DNA of 8,319 nt from Propionibacteriaceae bacterium (GTDB lineage: Bacteria > Actinomycetota > Actinomycetes > Propionibacteriales > Propionibacteriaceae): assembly GCA_031260385.1 (NCBI GenBank), contig JAIRKB010000260.1, positions 1-8,319 on the forward strand, in the 5' to 3' direction. A program made the position numbers and the translations under genes. Under the pieces are notes generated by a model. It searched no databases and was not told the DNA's origin. It saw only the letters and a program-made list of their open reading frames with translations. Of this stretch, positions 1-6,397 are shown in pieces; the first letter of the stretch is position 1; every line of letters begins with the position of its first letter.

Positions 1-1
1 C

Positions 2-196
2 GCCCGGCTGAAGTGTGTCGCCTTGACCGACGTGGTGGGGGAGCGCCGGATTCAGAACCAACCTGGCACTATAGACGAGTATCCCAACTGGCGGGTCCCG
101 CTCGGTGACGAGACTGGTCGGCGCTTAACCCTAGAGCAAATCTATGAGCTGGATCGGGTGAAGGAAGTATCAGACATCATAAATGGTAAGCTTTGA
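2..196 (+). CDS. malQ: 4-alpha-glucanotransferase (amylomaltase), C-terminal fragment
   Basis: Only the last 64 codons and the TGA stop lie in the window; the gene enters from the left edge in frame 2. The fragment carries the hallmark C-terminal block of GH77 amylomaltases, NQPGTIDEYPNWRVPL (fragment residues 19-34), followed by a short helical tail ending INGKL. MalQ is a cytoplasmic enzyme that transfers alpha-1,4-glucan segments between maltodextrins. The catalytic residues lie upstream of the window, so activity cannot be judged here. The next gene starts 55 bases downstream on the same strand, close enough for read-through. An imperfect inverted repeat at 208-227 (CGGGTG / CGCCCG, 8-base loop) lies in the gap but has no T-run, so it is a poor terminator. 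The family call is firm because of the DEYPNWR motif. Confidence 0.9.
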   Translation, partial: ARLKCVALTDVVGERRIQNQPGTIDEYPNWRVPLGDETGRRLTLEQIYELDRVKEVSDIINGKL

Positions 197-251
197 GTTT
201 AGTGAGTCGGGTGCCGGACGACGCCCGCTGATAAACTGATAGGGGTTACCG

Positions 252-1778
252 ATGAGCGCTCGCCGAGCGGAGTTCAATGATTATGCTGATGAGACCACGG
301 ATTTAGAGACTGGCGCCGGCGATGGTGACCAACCAGGGCGATCTTACCTACGGGCGACAATCGCCGCTTTGATCGTAGTCCTCGCTTTGACGACGGTGAT
401 CTTGGTGGCCGTGACCAAGCTCCTGCCCGCCCCGATCTTGGTTATCGCGATCATTGTCGACCTCGGCTTGGCCGCTGGCCTGGCCTACATGGTAGTCAAG
501 TCGGATCGAAAGACCCATCCCGGACGTTTCTTCGTGGCGATCGGCTTAAGTGTCCTGTTGGCGGTGGCGAATATCGGCGTCGTGAAATTTAGCGCCGATT
601 TCCTCTCTCTCGCCAGGGGCCTCCAGCCAACCGGGATTGAAACGATGGTCTATAACATCGTCGTCAATGACGATGGGCCGAGTGAGGTCGCCCAATTATT
701 TGGGACAACGATGGCGGAGGTGAAAGACGATCCCTACGCCGAAGCGGTTCACGCCGCCGTGGTCAAACTGCTGGCTCGGACCAACCCCAATGTCGTGACC
801 TTTGTCGCCCGCGATTCCTGGCGTGAAGCCCTGGCGGCCCTCGAAACGAAGGAAGTCACTAGCACGGTCCTTCCGGAGATCTTCGTTCAACTCCTCGAAG
901 ACGCTGATCCCGCCGCCTTTGATCGCTTACGAGTGCTGGCCAGTTTTGAGATCGAGCTAACCAAGACCACTCCCAAATCAACGCCGACGCCAACCCCGCC
1001 CCTAGCGCCAAAGGACTCCTACGTTATCTACATCTCCGGGATTGACACCTACGGCAGTATCGCGGCGCGAGCGCGTAGCGATGTCAACATCCTGATGGTC
1101 GTCAACCCGGCAACAGGAAAGGTCTTGTTGGTCAACACCCCCCGCGATTTCTACGTGCCATTTAGGGGGTTGTCCGGGCTCAACGACAAGCTGACCCACG
1201 CCGGGGTCTACGGGATTGACGTCTCCCTCGGCACCCTAGAGGACCTCTACGAAACCTCGATCAACTACTATCTGCGGATCAACTTCACCTCCCTGGTGGT
1301 GATCGTGAACGCGCTTGGCGGCGTCGATGTGAACTCAGTTCATGCCTTCCACTCCCAGGGCTACTACTTCCACGAGGGGATCAATCATCTTGATGGTGCC
1401 GCCGCCTTGGCTTTCGCCCGCGAACGTAAGTCCTTCGCTGGCGGTGACCGTGTCCGCGGCGAAAACCAACAGCTGGTGATCGAGGCGATCATTAAGAAGG
1501 CCGCTAGCCCGGCGATCCTGTCCGGTTACGGCCAGATCATGGCGACGATTCAAGACGAGATGCAGACCTCGATGCCGCCGGAGACGATCGCCGCTCAGGT
1601 TCGCAATCAGTTGGCCGGTGGCCCAAACTGGGTGGTGACCTCAATCAGTGTTAACGGTTTTGATGCCTCGGAGTTCACCTACACCTATCCGGGTCAGCGA
1701 CTATACGTCATGAGGCCCGATCCAGCGACGGTGACCGCGGCGATCGAACAGATCAAGGCCACCCTAGAGGGCGCTTAA
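252..1778 (+). CDS. LCP (LytR-CpsA-Psr) family glycopolymer ligase, CpsA/Cps2A-like with three membrane segments
   Basis: LCP enzymes move undecaprenyl-linked glycopolymers (teichoic acid, capsule, related sugars) onto peptidoglycan outside the membrane. This 508-residue protein has a short acidic cytoplasmic N-terminus, membrane segments at about 35-57, 60-83 and 92-113, an extracytoplasmic accessory domain at about 125-240, a Pro/Thr linker (240-252), and the LCP domain from about 256 to 455. LCP motifs visible: SGID (262-265), ARSDVNI with R275 and D277, NTPRDF with R298 and D299, NDKLTHAG, NALGGVDV, LDGAAALAFARER (380-392) with R390 and R392, and GDRVRGENQQ (398-407). The topology, accessory domain and length match pneumococcal Cps2A and other Firmicutes proteins better than typical actinobacterial LCPs. 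I see no cysteine. The ATG has an AGGGG Shine-Dalgarno at 241-245, six bases upstream. The polymer it transfers cannot be read from the sequence. Confidence 0.92.
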   Translation: MSARRAEFNDYADETTDLETGAGDGDQPGRSYLRATIAALIVVLALTTVILVAVTKLLPAPILVIAIIVDLGLAAGLAYMVVKSDRKTHPGRFFVAIGLSVLLAVANIGVVKFSADFLSLARGLQPTGIETMVYNIVVNDDGPSEVAQLFGTTMAEVKDDPYAEAVHAAVVKLLARTNPNVVTFVARDSWREALAALETKEVTSTVLPEIFVQLLEDADPAAFDRLRVLASFEIELTKTTPKSTPTPTPPLAPKDSYVIYISGIDTYGSIAARARSDVNILMVVNPATGKVLLVNTPRDFYVPFRGLSGLNDKLTHAGVYGIDVSLGTLEDLYETSINYYLRINFTSLVVIVNALGGVDVNSVHAFHSQGYYFHEGINHLDGAAALAFARERKSFAGGDRVRGENQQLVIEAIIKKAASPAILSGYGQIMATIQDEMQTSMPPETIAAQVRNQLAGGPNWVVTSISVNGFDASEFTYTYPGQRLYVMRPDPATVTAAIEQIKATLEGA

Positions 1779-1823
1779 CGGCAGTCTTTAGCCCAACCCA
1801 AGGCGCGCCCAGCGACGCCGTCA

Positions 1824-1853
1824 TTGGGGAACTTTGGTTCGGTATGGAATAAT
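1824..1853 (+). promoter_or_regulatory. Candidate promoter for rne
   Basis: TTGGGG (1824-1829) and AATAAT (1848-1853) are spaced 18 bases apart in the gap between the first LCP gene and rne. A start near 1860 would leave a leader of about 150 bases before the rne ATG. The A/T-rich box stands out from its G/C-rich surroundings, but the match to the sigma-70-type consensus is only partial. Just downstream, GGGCC (1865-1869) can pair with GGCCC on either side (1855-1859 or 1879-1883). Confidence 0.3.
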
Positions 1854-1956
1854 GGGCCCTGATCGGGCCGTAACCCGCGGCCCACCTGCTCAGATTCTTA
1901 GCCGCGACCTTCCATCAGGACCGCGGCAGTTCTGGGACAGTATCGAAAGGCTTTGT

Positions 1957-1995
1957 TGGGAGAATTCCCACACACGGCACCGATGACCATCGGTG
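1957..1995 (+). promoter_or_regulatory. Two adjacent hairpins in the rne leader, next to the ribosome binding site
   Basis: The first inverted repeat is TGGGA-GAAT-TCCCA (1957-1970): five pairs and a four-base loop. The second is CACCGAT-GACC-ATCGGTG (1978-1995): seven perfect pairs and a four-base loop. It ends four bases before the AGGAG of rne (2000-2004). RNase E is known in Escherichia coli to limit its own synthesis through structures in its 5' leader. A similar role here is inference from position only. Confidence 0.4.
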
Positions 1996-1999
1996 AGTT

Positions 2000-2004
2000 A
2001 GGAG
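2000..2004 (+). promoter_or_regulatory. Ribosome binding site that fixes the rne start
   Basis: AGGAG sits five bases before the ATG at 2010. The in-frame alternatives at 1953 (TTG) and 1983 (ATG) lack a comparable site and fall inside or beside the leader hairpins, so 2010 is the preferred start. Confidence 0.7.
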
Positions 2005-2009
2005 CGATC

Positions 2010-4379
2010 ATGCTCGATGAACAACCAGATATTTTGCCACCATCGTCGGGTGCGAGCGCAAACCCCCCCCAGGTAAGAACGCGCACCCGCACCCGACGCC
2101 AACTAACCTCCCCGGTTGCCAATGCCCCGGAGTTACCCTTTGATTCGGTAGATGCTTCGAAGACTGCCACTGAGAAGTCACCGTCTGCTAGTGATACCCC
2201 TGCCCAGGACAAGCCCCCCCGCAGTTCTGGTGCGCCTAAACAGGCCAAGACTGGTCAAGCTAGCTCGACCGCGCGGAAGACCTCCCCAGGAACTAGCCAG
2301 GCGAAGAAACCGAAGACAGATCCGGCTGGAGAAGCGCCGAAGAAGCCGAAGACCACCTCGACAGCTCCCAAGACCACAACGGCGCCCAAGGCCACGACGG
2401 CCCCCAAGGCTACCTCGACGGCGCCGAAGGCGACCAAGCCGCGCGAGACCACGGCTGACCCCAATAGCGTTGATCCGATTGGTGACGCCCTTGATGCCCT
2501 CGGGCGCTCCCGAGGTCGGAGTGCGCCGGCTCGCTCGAAGCTTAACGATTCTGACTCCGAGGATGCCCTCGACCATCTCGCTCAGGTGATCGCGGGCGAT
2601 AGTGGTGAAGGCGATGATCTCGGCGATCCGAATAATCCCCGTCGGCGGAGACGGCGCCGCGGTGGGCGGAAACGTCGGCGTGATGGTGGGCCAGAGGATG
2701 GCCTCGAAGATGGCGAAGAGGTCGATGAAGACGACGATGCCGAAGATGATCCCGGTGAAGCCGAGGACACTGGCGGTGAGCCAACCGAAGAAGCGGCCAA
2801 ACATCGTCGGCGTCGGCGTCGGCGCCGCGGTGAGGAGACTGATGGTCCCGCCGATGGTGACACCGAAGTCGTAGTCAAGGTCCGCGAGCCGCGGGCTGCC
2901 ACCAACAACCGCTCCAAGGACACCGCTGTTACTGGCATCGATGGCTCGACCCGGCTAGAAGCCAAGAAACTGCGTCGCCGAGAAGGCCGAGCCGCCTCGC
3001 GTCGCCGGGCACCGATCCTCTCCGAAGCCGAGTTCCTCGCCCGCCGCGAATCCGTCCAACGCAAGATGCTGATCCGTCAGCGTGAGGATTATTCGCAGAT
3101 TGCCGTGATCGAAGATGGTGTCCTAGTGGAACACTATGTCGATCGGGCGTCGGCAGCCTCCTTGATCGGGAATATCTATCTCGGTAAGGTCCAAAATGTC
3201 CTGCCCGGTATGGAAGCGGCCTTCATTGATATCGGACGCGGGCGTAATGCCGTGCTCTACGCCGGCGAGGTCGATTGGGATTCGGCCGGCGAACAAGGCC
3301 AGAATCGCAAGATCGAAGATGTCTTCACGGCCGGTCAACTAACGGTGGTCCAGGTGTCGAAGGACCCGGTCGGGGCGAAGGGGGCGCGCTTGACCTCCCA
3401 TGTCTCGATTCCCGGACGCTATGTTGTCTACGCGCCGAAAGGTCATATCTCAGGGATTTCGCGCAAGTTGAGCGACCACGAACGCGGTCGCTTAAAGTCC
3501 ATCCTCGATTCCTTGGTTGATGCCTCGGCGTCGGTGGTGATTCGGACTGCCGCCGAAGGGGCCTCCGAAGATGAACTGGTGCGCGATGTCAGCCGATTGA
3601 AAGCCCAATGGGAGGTTATCGAGAAGAAGACGGCCTCCAAGCAAGCCCCTCAACTGCTTTACGCGGAACCAGACTTGACGATGCGGATTGTGCGTGATCT
3701 GTTCACCGAGGATTTCTCCTCCCTGATCGTCGATGGTCACGGCGGGATCGATGACGCCTTCGACACCGTGGGGGCCTATGCCAAACATGTCGCTCCCCAT
3801 CTGGTCGAGCGGATTGAACGCTGGGATCGCAACAGTCAAGGTGACCTCTTCGCCCAGTATCGGATCGACGAGCAGATCGCCAAGGCCTTGGATCGTAAGG
3901 TCCATCTGCCTTCCGGTGGTTCGCTGGTGATTGATCGGACCGAAGCGATGACCGTTGTCGACGTCAACACCGGTCGGTTCACCGGTTCGGGTGGGAATCT
4001 CGAAGCGACTGTCACCTCCAACAACCTGGAAGCCGCCGAAGAGATCGTCCGGCAACTCCGCCTACGCGATATCGGCGGGATTATCATCATAGACTTCATC
4101 GACATGGTCTTACCGTCCAACCGGGAGCTGTTATTGCGCCGTTTGGTGGAGTGCCTAGGACGGGATCGAACCCGGCATCAGGTCTCGGAGGTGACCTCAC
4201 TCGGGCTGGTTCAGCTAACGCGGAAGAAGGTTGGGACTGGGCTGTCGGAAGCCTTCACCAAAGGCTGCGAAACCTGTGATGGGCTCGGGCAACTGCGTTT
4301 TGAGGAACCAGTTGAGACTCAGGTCGCCGCTGATGGCGGCGAGCGCCACACACCGCGCCGCTCTCGTCGACGCGGTTAA
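2010..4379 (+). CDS. rne: Ribonuclease E/G with a long N-terminal charged disordered extension
   Basis: An endoribonuclease for mRNA decay and rRNA/tRNA processing; 789 residues from the ATG at 2010. Residues 1 to about 340 are low-complexity: Lys/Pro/Thr/Ala-rich repeats (about 114-142), an Arg block (211-224), an acidic block (about 229-262) and a second Arg block (266-273). The catalytic core follows. It has an S1 RNA-binding domain (about 385-456, GNIYLGKVQNVLPGMEAAFIDIG), a 5'-sensor region (KGARLTSHVSIPGRY; IRT with R512-T513), and a DNase I-like active site with VVDVNTG (D651, N653) and IIIDFIDM (D695), matching E. coli D303, N305 and D346. The Zn-link is C753-x-x-C756. After it only about 30 residues remain, ending in a basic tail (PRRSRRRG). 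Unlike many actinobacteria, rplU and rpmA do not follow; purE is convergent downstream. C8 (2063-2070) and C7 (2214-2220) tracts lie in the 5' part. The family is certain; naming it rne rather than rng is conventional for actinobacteria. Confidence 0.95.
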   Translation: MLDEQPDILPPSSGASANPPQVRTRTRTRRQLTSPVANAPELPFDSVDASKTATEKSPSASDTPAQDKPPRSSGAPKQAKTGQASSTARKTSPGTSQAKKPKTDPAGEAPKKPKTTSTAPKTTTAPKATTAPKATSTAPKATKPRETTADPNSVDPIGDALDALGRSRGRSAPARSKLNDSDSEDALDHLAQVIAGDSGEGDDLGDPNNPRRRRRRRGGRKRRRDGGPEDGLEDGEEVDEDDDAEDDPGEAEDTGGEPTEEAAKHRRRRRRRRGEETDGPADGDTEVVVKVREPRAATNNRSKDTAVTGIDGSTRLEAKKLRRREGRAASRRRAPILSEAEFLARRESVQRKMLIRQREDYSQIAVIEDGVLVEHYVDRASAASLIGNIYLGKVQNVLPGMEAAFIDIGRGRNAVLYAGEVDWDSAGEQGQNRKIEDVFTAGQLTVVQVSKDPVGAKGARLTSHVSIPGRYVVYAPKGHISGISRKLSDHERGRLKSILDSLVDASASVVIRTAAEGASEDELVRDVSRLKAQWEVIEKKTASKQAPQLLYAEPDLTMRIVRDLFTEDFSSLIVDGHGGIDDAFDTVGAYAKHVAPHLVERIERWDRNSQGDLFAQYRIDEQIAKALDRKVHLPSGGSLVIDRTEAMTVVDVNTGRFTGSGGNLEATVTSNNLEAAEEIVRQLRLRDIGGIIIIDFIDMVLPSNRELLLRRLVECLGRDRTRHQVSEVTSLGLVQLTRKKVGTGLSEAFTKGCETCDGLGQLRFEEPVETQVAADGGERHTPRRSRRRG
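2355..2429 (+). repeat. Degenerate tandem repeat coding (T/A)(S/T)TAPK units in rne
   Basis: Four consecutive units read TSTAPK, TTTAPK, ATTAPK and ATSTAPK, followed by further ATKP. At DNA level the units are 18-21 bases with variable third positions, so the repeat is kept at protein level rather than being a fresh duplication. Lys/Pro/Ala/Thr repeats of this kind resemble the tails of nucleic-acid-binding proteins and are expected to be disordered and positively charged. Confidence 0.75.
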
Positions 4380-4421
4380 GGGACGAACAGCCCTAGGCCC
4401 ACAATGAGGCCCGCCCCCTTA
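4377..4421. terminator. Weak candidate bidirectional terminator between rne and purE
   Basis: The 53-base gap between the convergent stops of rne and purE holds TAAGGG (4377-4382) that can pair with CCCTTA (4416-4421), and inside it a GGCC/GGCC pairing (4396-4399 with 4408-4411) around an eight-base loop. There is no T-run on either strand, so it does not look like a strong intrinsic terminator. Position is the main argument. Confidence 0.2.
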
Positions 4422-4432
4422 GACGTTGTCCA

Positions 4433-4939
4433 TTAGAGAGCGGCGGCGAGGGCTTTGACCTTGTCGCCTTTGGCTTGGGCTTGCTGGCGCAAGGTGGACT
4501 GGAAATCAATGACTTGTTGACGCATGGTGTCGTCGGTGGCGGCGAGGATGCGGGCCGCCAGTAAGCCAGCATTGCGTCCAGCGCCAACACCGACGGTGGC
4601 GACGGGAACGCCGGGGGGCATCTGGACGATCGACAGCAAGGAGTCCAGGCCATCGAGGGTTTGCAGGGGCACGGGCACACCGATGACGGGCAGCGGGGTG
4701 ACGGCAGCGAGCACGCCAGGCAGGTGGGCGGCACCGCCAGCACCAGCGATAATGACGCGGATACCGCGTTCGTGGGCGGCGCGACCGTAAGCGATGGTGT
4801 CGTCGGGCATCCGGTGGGCGGAGATCGCATTGGCTTCGAAGGGAATGCCGAATTCTTGGAGGGCTTTGGCGGCTTCGACCATGATCGGCCAATCGGAGTC
4901 CGATCCCATCAGGATGGCAACCAGGGGTGTTTCAGTCAT
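4433..4939 (-). CDS. purE: N5-carboxyaminoimidazole ribonucleotide mutase (PurE, class I)
   Basis: PurE converts N5-CAIR to CAIR in de novo purine synthesis, in the cytoplasm, usually as an octamer, after PurK has made N5-CAIR. The 168-residue length is typical of class I. Visible motifs: GSDSDW (12-17), which binds the substrate phosphate; SAHR (40-43), whose H42 corresponds to the catalytic His of E. coli PurE; GAGGAAHLPG (66-75); PVIGVPV (84-90); and SIVQMPPGVPVATV (103-116). A purine-rich site, AAGGAAGGG (complement of 4945-4953), sits five bases before the ATG and supports this start. Its usual partner purK is not adjacent: rne is convergent behind it and pncB divergent in front, so purK must be elsewhere. 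A CATAAT box on the minus strand (4992-4987) could serve as its -10. Confidence 0.96.
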   Translation of the reverse strand: MTETPLVAILMGSDSDWPIMVEAAKALQEFGIPFEANAISAHRMPDDTIAYGRAAHERGIRVIIAGAGGAAHLPGVLAAVTPLPVIGVPVPLQTLDGLDSLLSIVQMPPGVPVATVGVGAGRNAGLLAARILAATDDTMRQQVIDFQSTLRQQAQAKGDKVKALAAAL

Positions 4940-4986
4940 TTTGACCCTTCCTTCTCAAGGCGAGGTCGGCTCGCCCGCTTCGAAAC

Positions 4987-5001
4987 ATTATGCTTAGCCT
5001 A
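4987..5001. promoter_or_regulatory. Overlapping divergent -10 boxes for pncB and purE
   Basis: On the plus strand TATGCT (4989-4994) lies so that transcription would begin at about 5001, the A of the pncB ATG. On the minus strand CATAAT (4992-4987) overlaps it and would start purE near 4980, giving a leader of about 40 bases with its Shine-Dalgarno. A TAGACA (minus strand, 5013-5008) lies 15 bases upstream of that box, a slightly short spacing. I see no good -35 for pncB. The assignment rests on sequence likeness and spacing only. Confidence 0.4.
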
Positions 5002-6332
5002 TGACAATGTCTACCGCTCTGCTAACTGATCAATATGAAATCACGATGGTGCGGGCCGCTCTGCTCGCCGGCACGGCTAACCGGAAATCGGTTTTTGAGC
5101 TCTTTGCCCGACGCTTGCCCTCGGGGCGGCGATATGGGGTGGTCGCTGGTGTCGGGCGAGCCTTGGAGGCGATCGCCGACTTCCGGTTCACTGACGCTGA
5201 GTTGAGCTTCTTAGAAGAGCGCCAGATTGTTGATGGGCCGACGGCCGACTACCTCGCCAACTACCGTTTTACCGGGTCGATGTGGGGTTACGGCGAAGGG
5301 GAACTCTATTTCCCAGGCTCGCCGTTATTGGTCGTCGAGGGCACCTTTGCCGAAGCGGTGCTGCTGGAAACCGTACTCCTGTCAATCTATAACTATGACT
5401 CGGCGGTGGCCTCGGCCGCCTCTCGGATGACCATGATGGCCGAAGACCGGCCTTGTATTGAGATGGGATCACGGCGGATCACCGAGTATGGTGCAGTAGC
5501 GGCGGCGCGGGCCGCCTATATCGCCGGGTTTGCGTCGACCTCAAACTTGGAGGCCGGACGCCGCTATGGCGTGCCGACCTCGGGCACAGCCGCCCACTCC
5601 TTCTCCTTGCTCCACGACACTGAGGAGGAAGCCTTCCGCGCTCAGATCGCGGCGTTGGGGGAGAATACAACCCTGCTGGTTGATACCTATGATATTGCGG
5701 CAGCGGTCCGAACAGGGGTCAGACTAACCGAAGGTAAGCTCGGAGCCGTCCGGATCGACTCCGGTGATCTGACCGTGACGGCACGCGAGGTTCGGGCTTT
5801 GCTTGACGACTTGGGGGCAACCGAGACGCGGATTATCGTCACCTCCGATCTTGATGAATGGCAGTTGGCGGCCCTAGCCGGTGCTCCGGTCAACGGCTAT
5901 GGGGTCGGCACTTCGCTTGTGACGGGCTCGGGAGCGCCGACCTGCTCGATGGTTTACAAGCTAGTGGCGCGGGCAACCGGCTCCGAGGGGACACTGGCCC
6001 CGGTCGCCAAGATGTCGACCTCCAAGACCACCATTGGTGGGCGCAAGCATGCCGTACGACGGTTGGACGTCAAAGATATCGCCGAAGCGGAACTAGTCGG
6101 GATCAATCTGCCACCGGTTGCCGACTACAATGATCGCCCGTTATTGCGCCAGTTGGTTGACCACGGCGAGATCGTGGGCAGTGAGTCGCTGAGCGCGGCG
6201 CGCGCCCGCCATGAAGCCGCCCGGGGCGAACTGCCGCGCGATGGCTACAAGATGAGTCGCGGCGAACCAGCGATCCCGACCTACTTCCTCGATGACGAAG
6301 GCAAGATCCTGCCCGCCTCCTATGGTTCCTAG
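5001..6332 (+). CDS. pncB: Nicotinate phosphoribosyltransferase
   Basis: PncB makes nicotinate mononucleotide from nicotinate and PRPP with ATP hydrolysis, the entry step of the Preiss-Handler NAD salvage route, in the cytoplasm. The 443-residue protein is close in length to mycobacterial PncB1. Family blocks: TALLTDQYEITM (5-16), FELFARRLPSGRRYGVVAG (32-50), GELYFPGSP (100-108), EMGSRR (154-159), GTAAHSF (195-201) with H199 in the place of the phosphorylated His, VDTYD (227-231), RIDSGDL (251-257) and YGVGTSLVTGSGAPT (300-314). The product is complete and no key block is missing. The alternative ATG at 5007 would remove only two residues. No Shine-Dalgarno is visible before either ATG, and a -10-like box ends six bases upstream, so the mRNA may be leaderless. 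It is divergent from purE; both pathways ultimately depend on PRPP. Confidence 0.96.
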   Translation: MTMSTALLTDQYEITMVRAALLAGTANRKSVFELFARRLPSGRRYGVVAGVGRALEAIADFRFTDAELSFLEERQIVDGPTADYLANYRFTGSMWGYGEGELYFPGSPLLVVEGTFAEAVLLETVLLSIYNYDSAVASAASRMTMMAEDRPCIEMGSRRITEYGAVAAARAAYIAGFASTSNLEAGRRYGVPTSGTAAHSFSLLHDTEEEAFRAQIAALGENTTLLVDTYDIAAAVRTGVRLTEGKLGAVRIDSGDLTVTAREVRALLDDLGATETRIIVTSDLDEWQLAALAGAPVNGYGVGTSLVTGSGAPTCSMVYKLVARATGSEGTLAPVAKMSTSKTTIGGRKHAVRRLDVKDIAEAELVGINLPPVADYNDRPLLRQLVDHGEIVGSESLSAARARHEAARGELPRDGYKMSRGEPAIPTYFLDDEGKILPASYGS

Positions 6333-6338
6333 GCGCGC

Positions 6339-6380
6339 CGATTCGACCGGAGGCCGCGGAATCGAAGATACTTGGAGTAT
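6339..6380 (+). promoter_or_regulatory. Inverted repeats and possible promoter between pncB and the second LCP gene
   Basis: Seven bases after the pncB stop, CGATTC (6339-6344) and GAATCG (6359-6364) form a six-base inverted repeat with a 14-base GC-rich loop, without a T-run. Right after it, ATACT-TGG-AGTAT (6368-6380) is a second short inverted repeat. GATACT (6367-6372), part of the latter, could be a -10 box; TTCGAC (6342-6347) is a weak -35 candidate at 19 bases. Whether the 65-base gap ends pncB transcription or starts the next gene cannot be decided from sequence. Confidence 0.25.
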
Positions 6381-6397
6381 GCCAAACAGGGGTCGCG

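Noticed and set aside
228..241. Direct repeat CTGATA spaced eight bases apart, just before the first LCP gene
   Set aside because: Six-base repeats are too short to claim an operator without conservation, and the second copy runs into the ribosome binding site.
1953..2009. Upstream in-frame starts for rne at TTG 1953 and ATG 1983
   Set aside because: Neither has a good Shine-Dalgarno, both lie in or beside inverted repeats, and the ATG at 2010 has AGGAG at ideal spacing.
2178..3064. Long open frames on the minus strand and in plus frame 1 across the start of rne (for example 2178-2804 minus, 2582-3064 minus, 2152-2589 plus)
   Set aside because: Their products are Arg- or Ser-rich low-complexity mirrors of the repetitive, GC-biased rne extension, with no recognisable domain and no ribosome site. 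The rne frame continues into a conserved catalytic core.
3492..4055. 187-codon open frame on the minus strand opposite the RNase E/G core
   Set aside because: It lies fully antisense to a highly conserved catalytic region, and its product shows no family motif.
4506..5029. Open frames antisense to or shifted within purE (4506-4892 minus, 4661-5029 plus)
   Set aside because: They are out-of-frame shadows of a well-conserved purE with its own ribosome site.
1802..6339. GGCGCGCC palindromes shortly after two stop codons (1802-1809 and 6332-6339)
   Set aside because: About one half to one such 8-mer is expected by chance in GC-rich DNA of this length, so two are not striking. The flanks share no further similarity.
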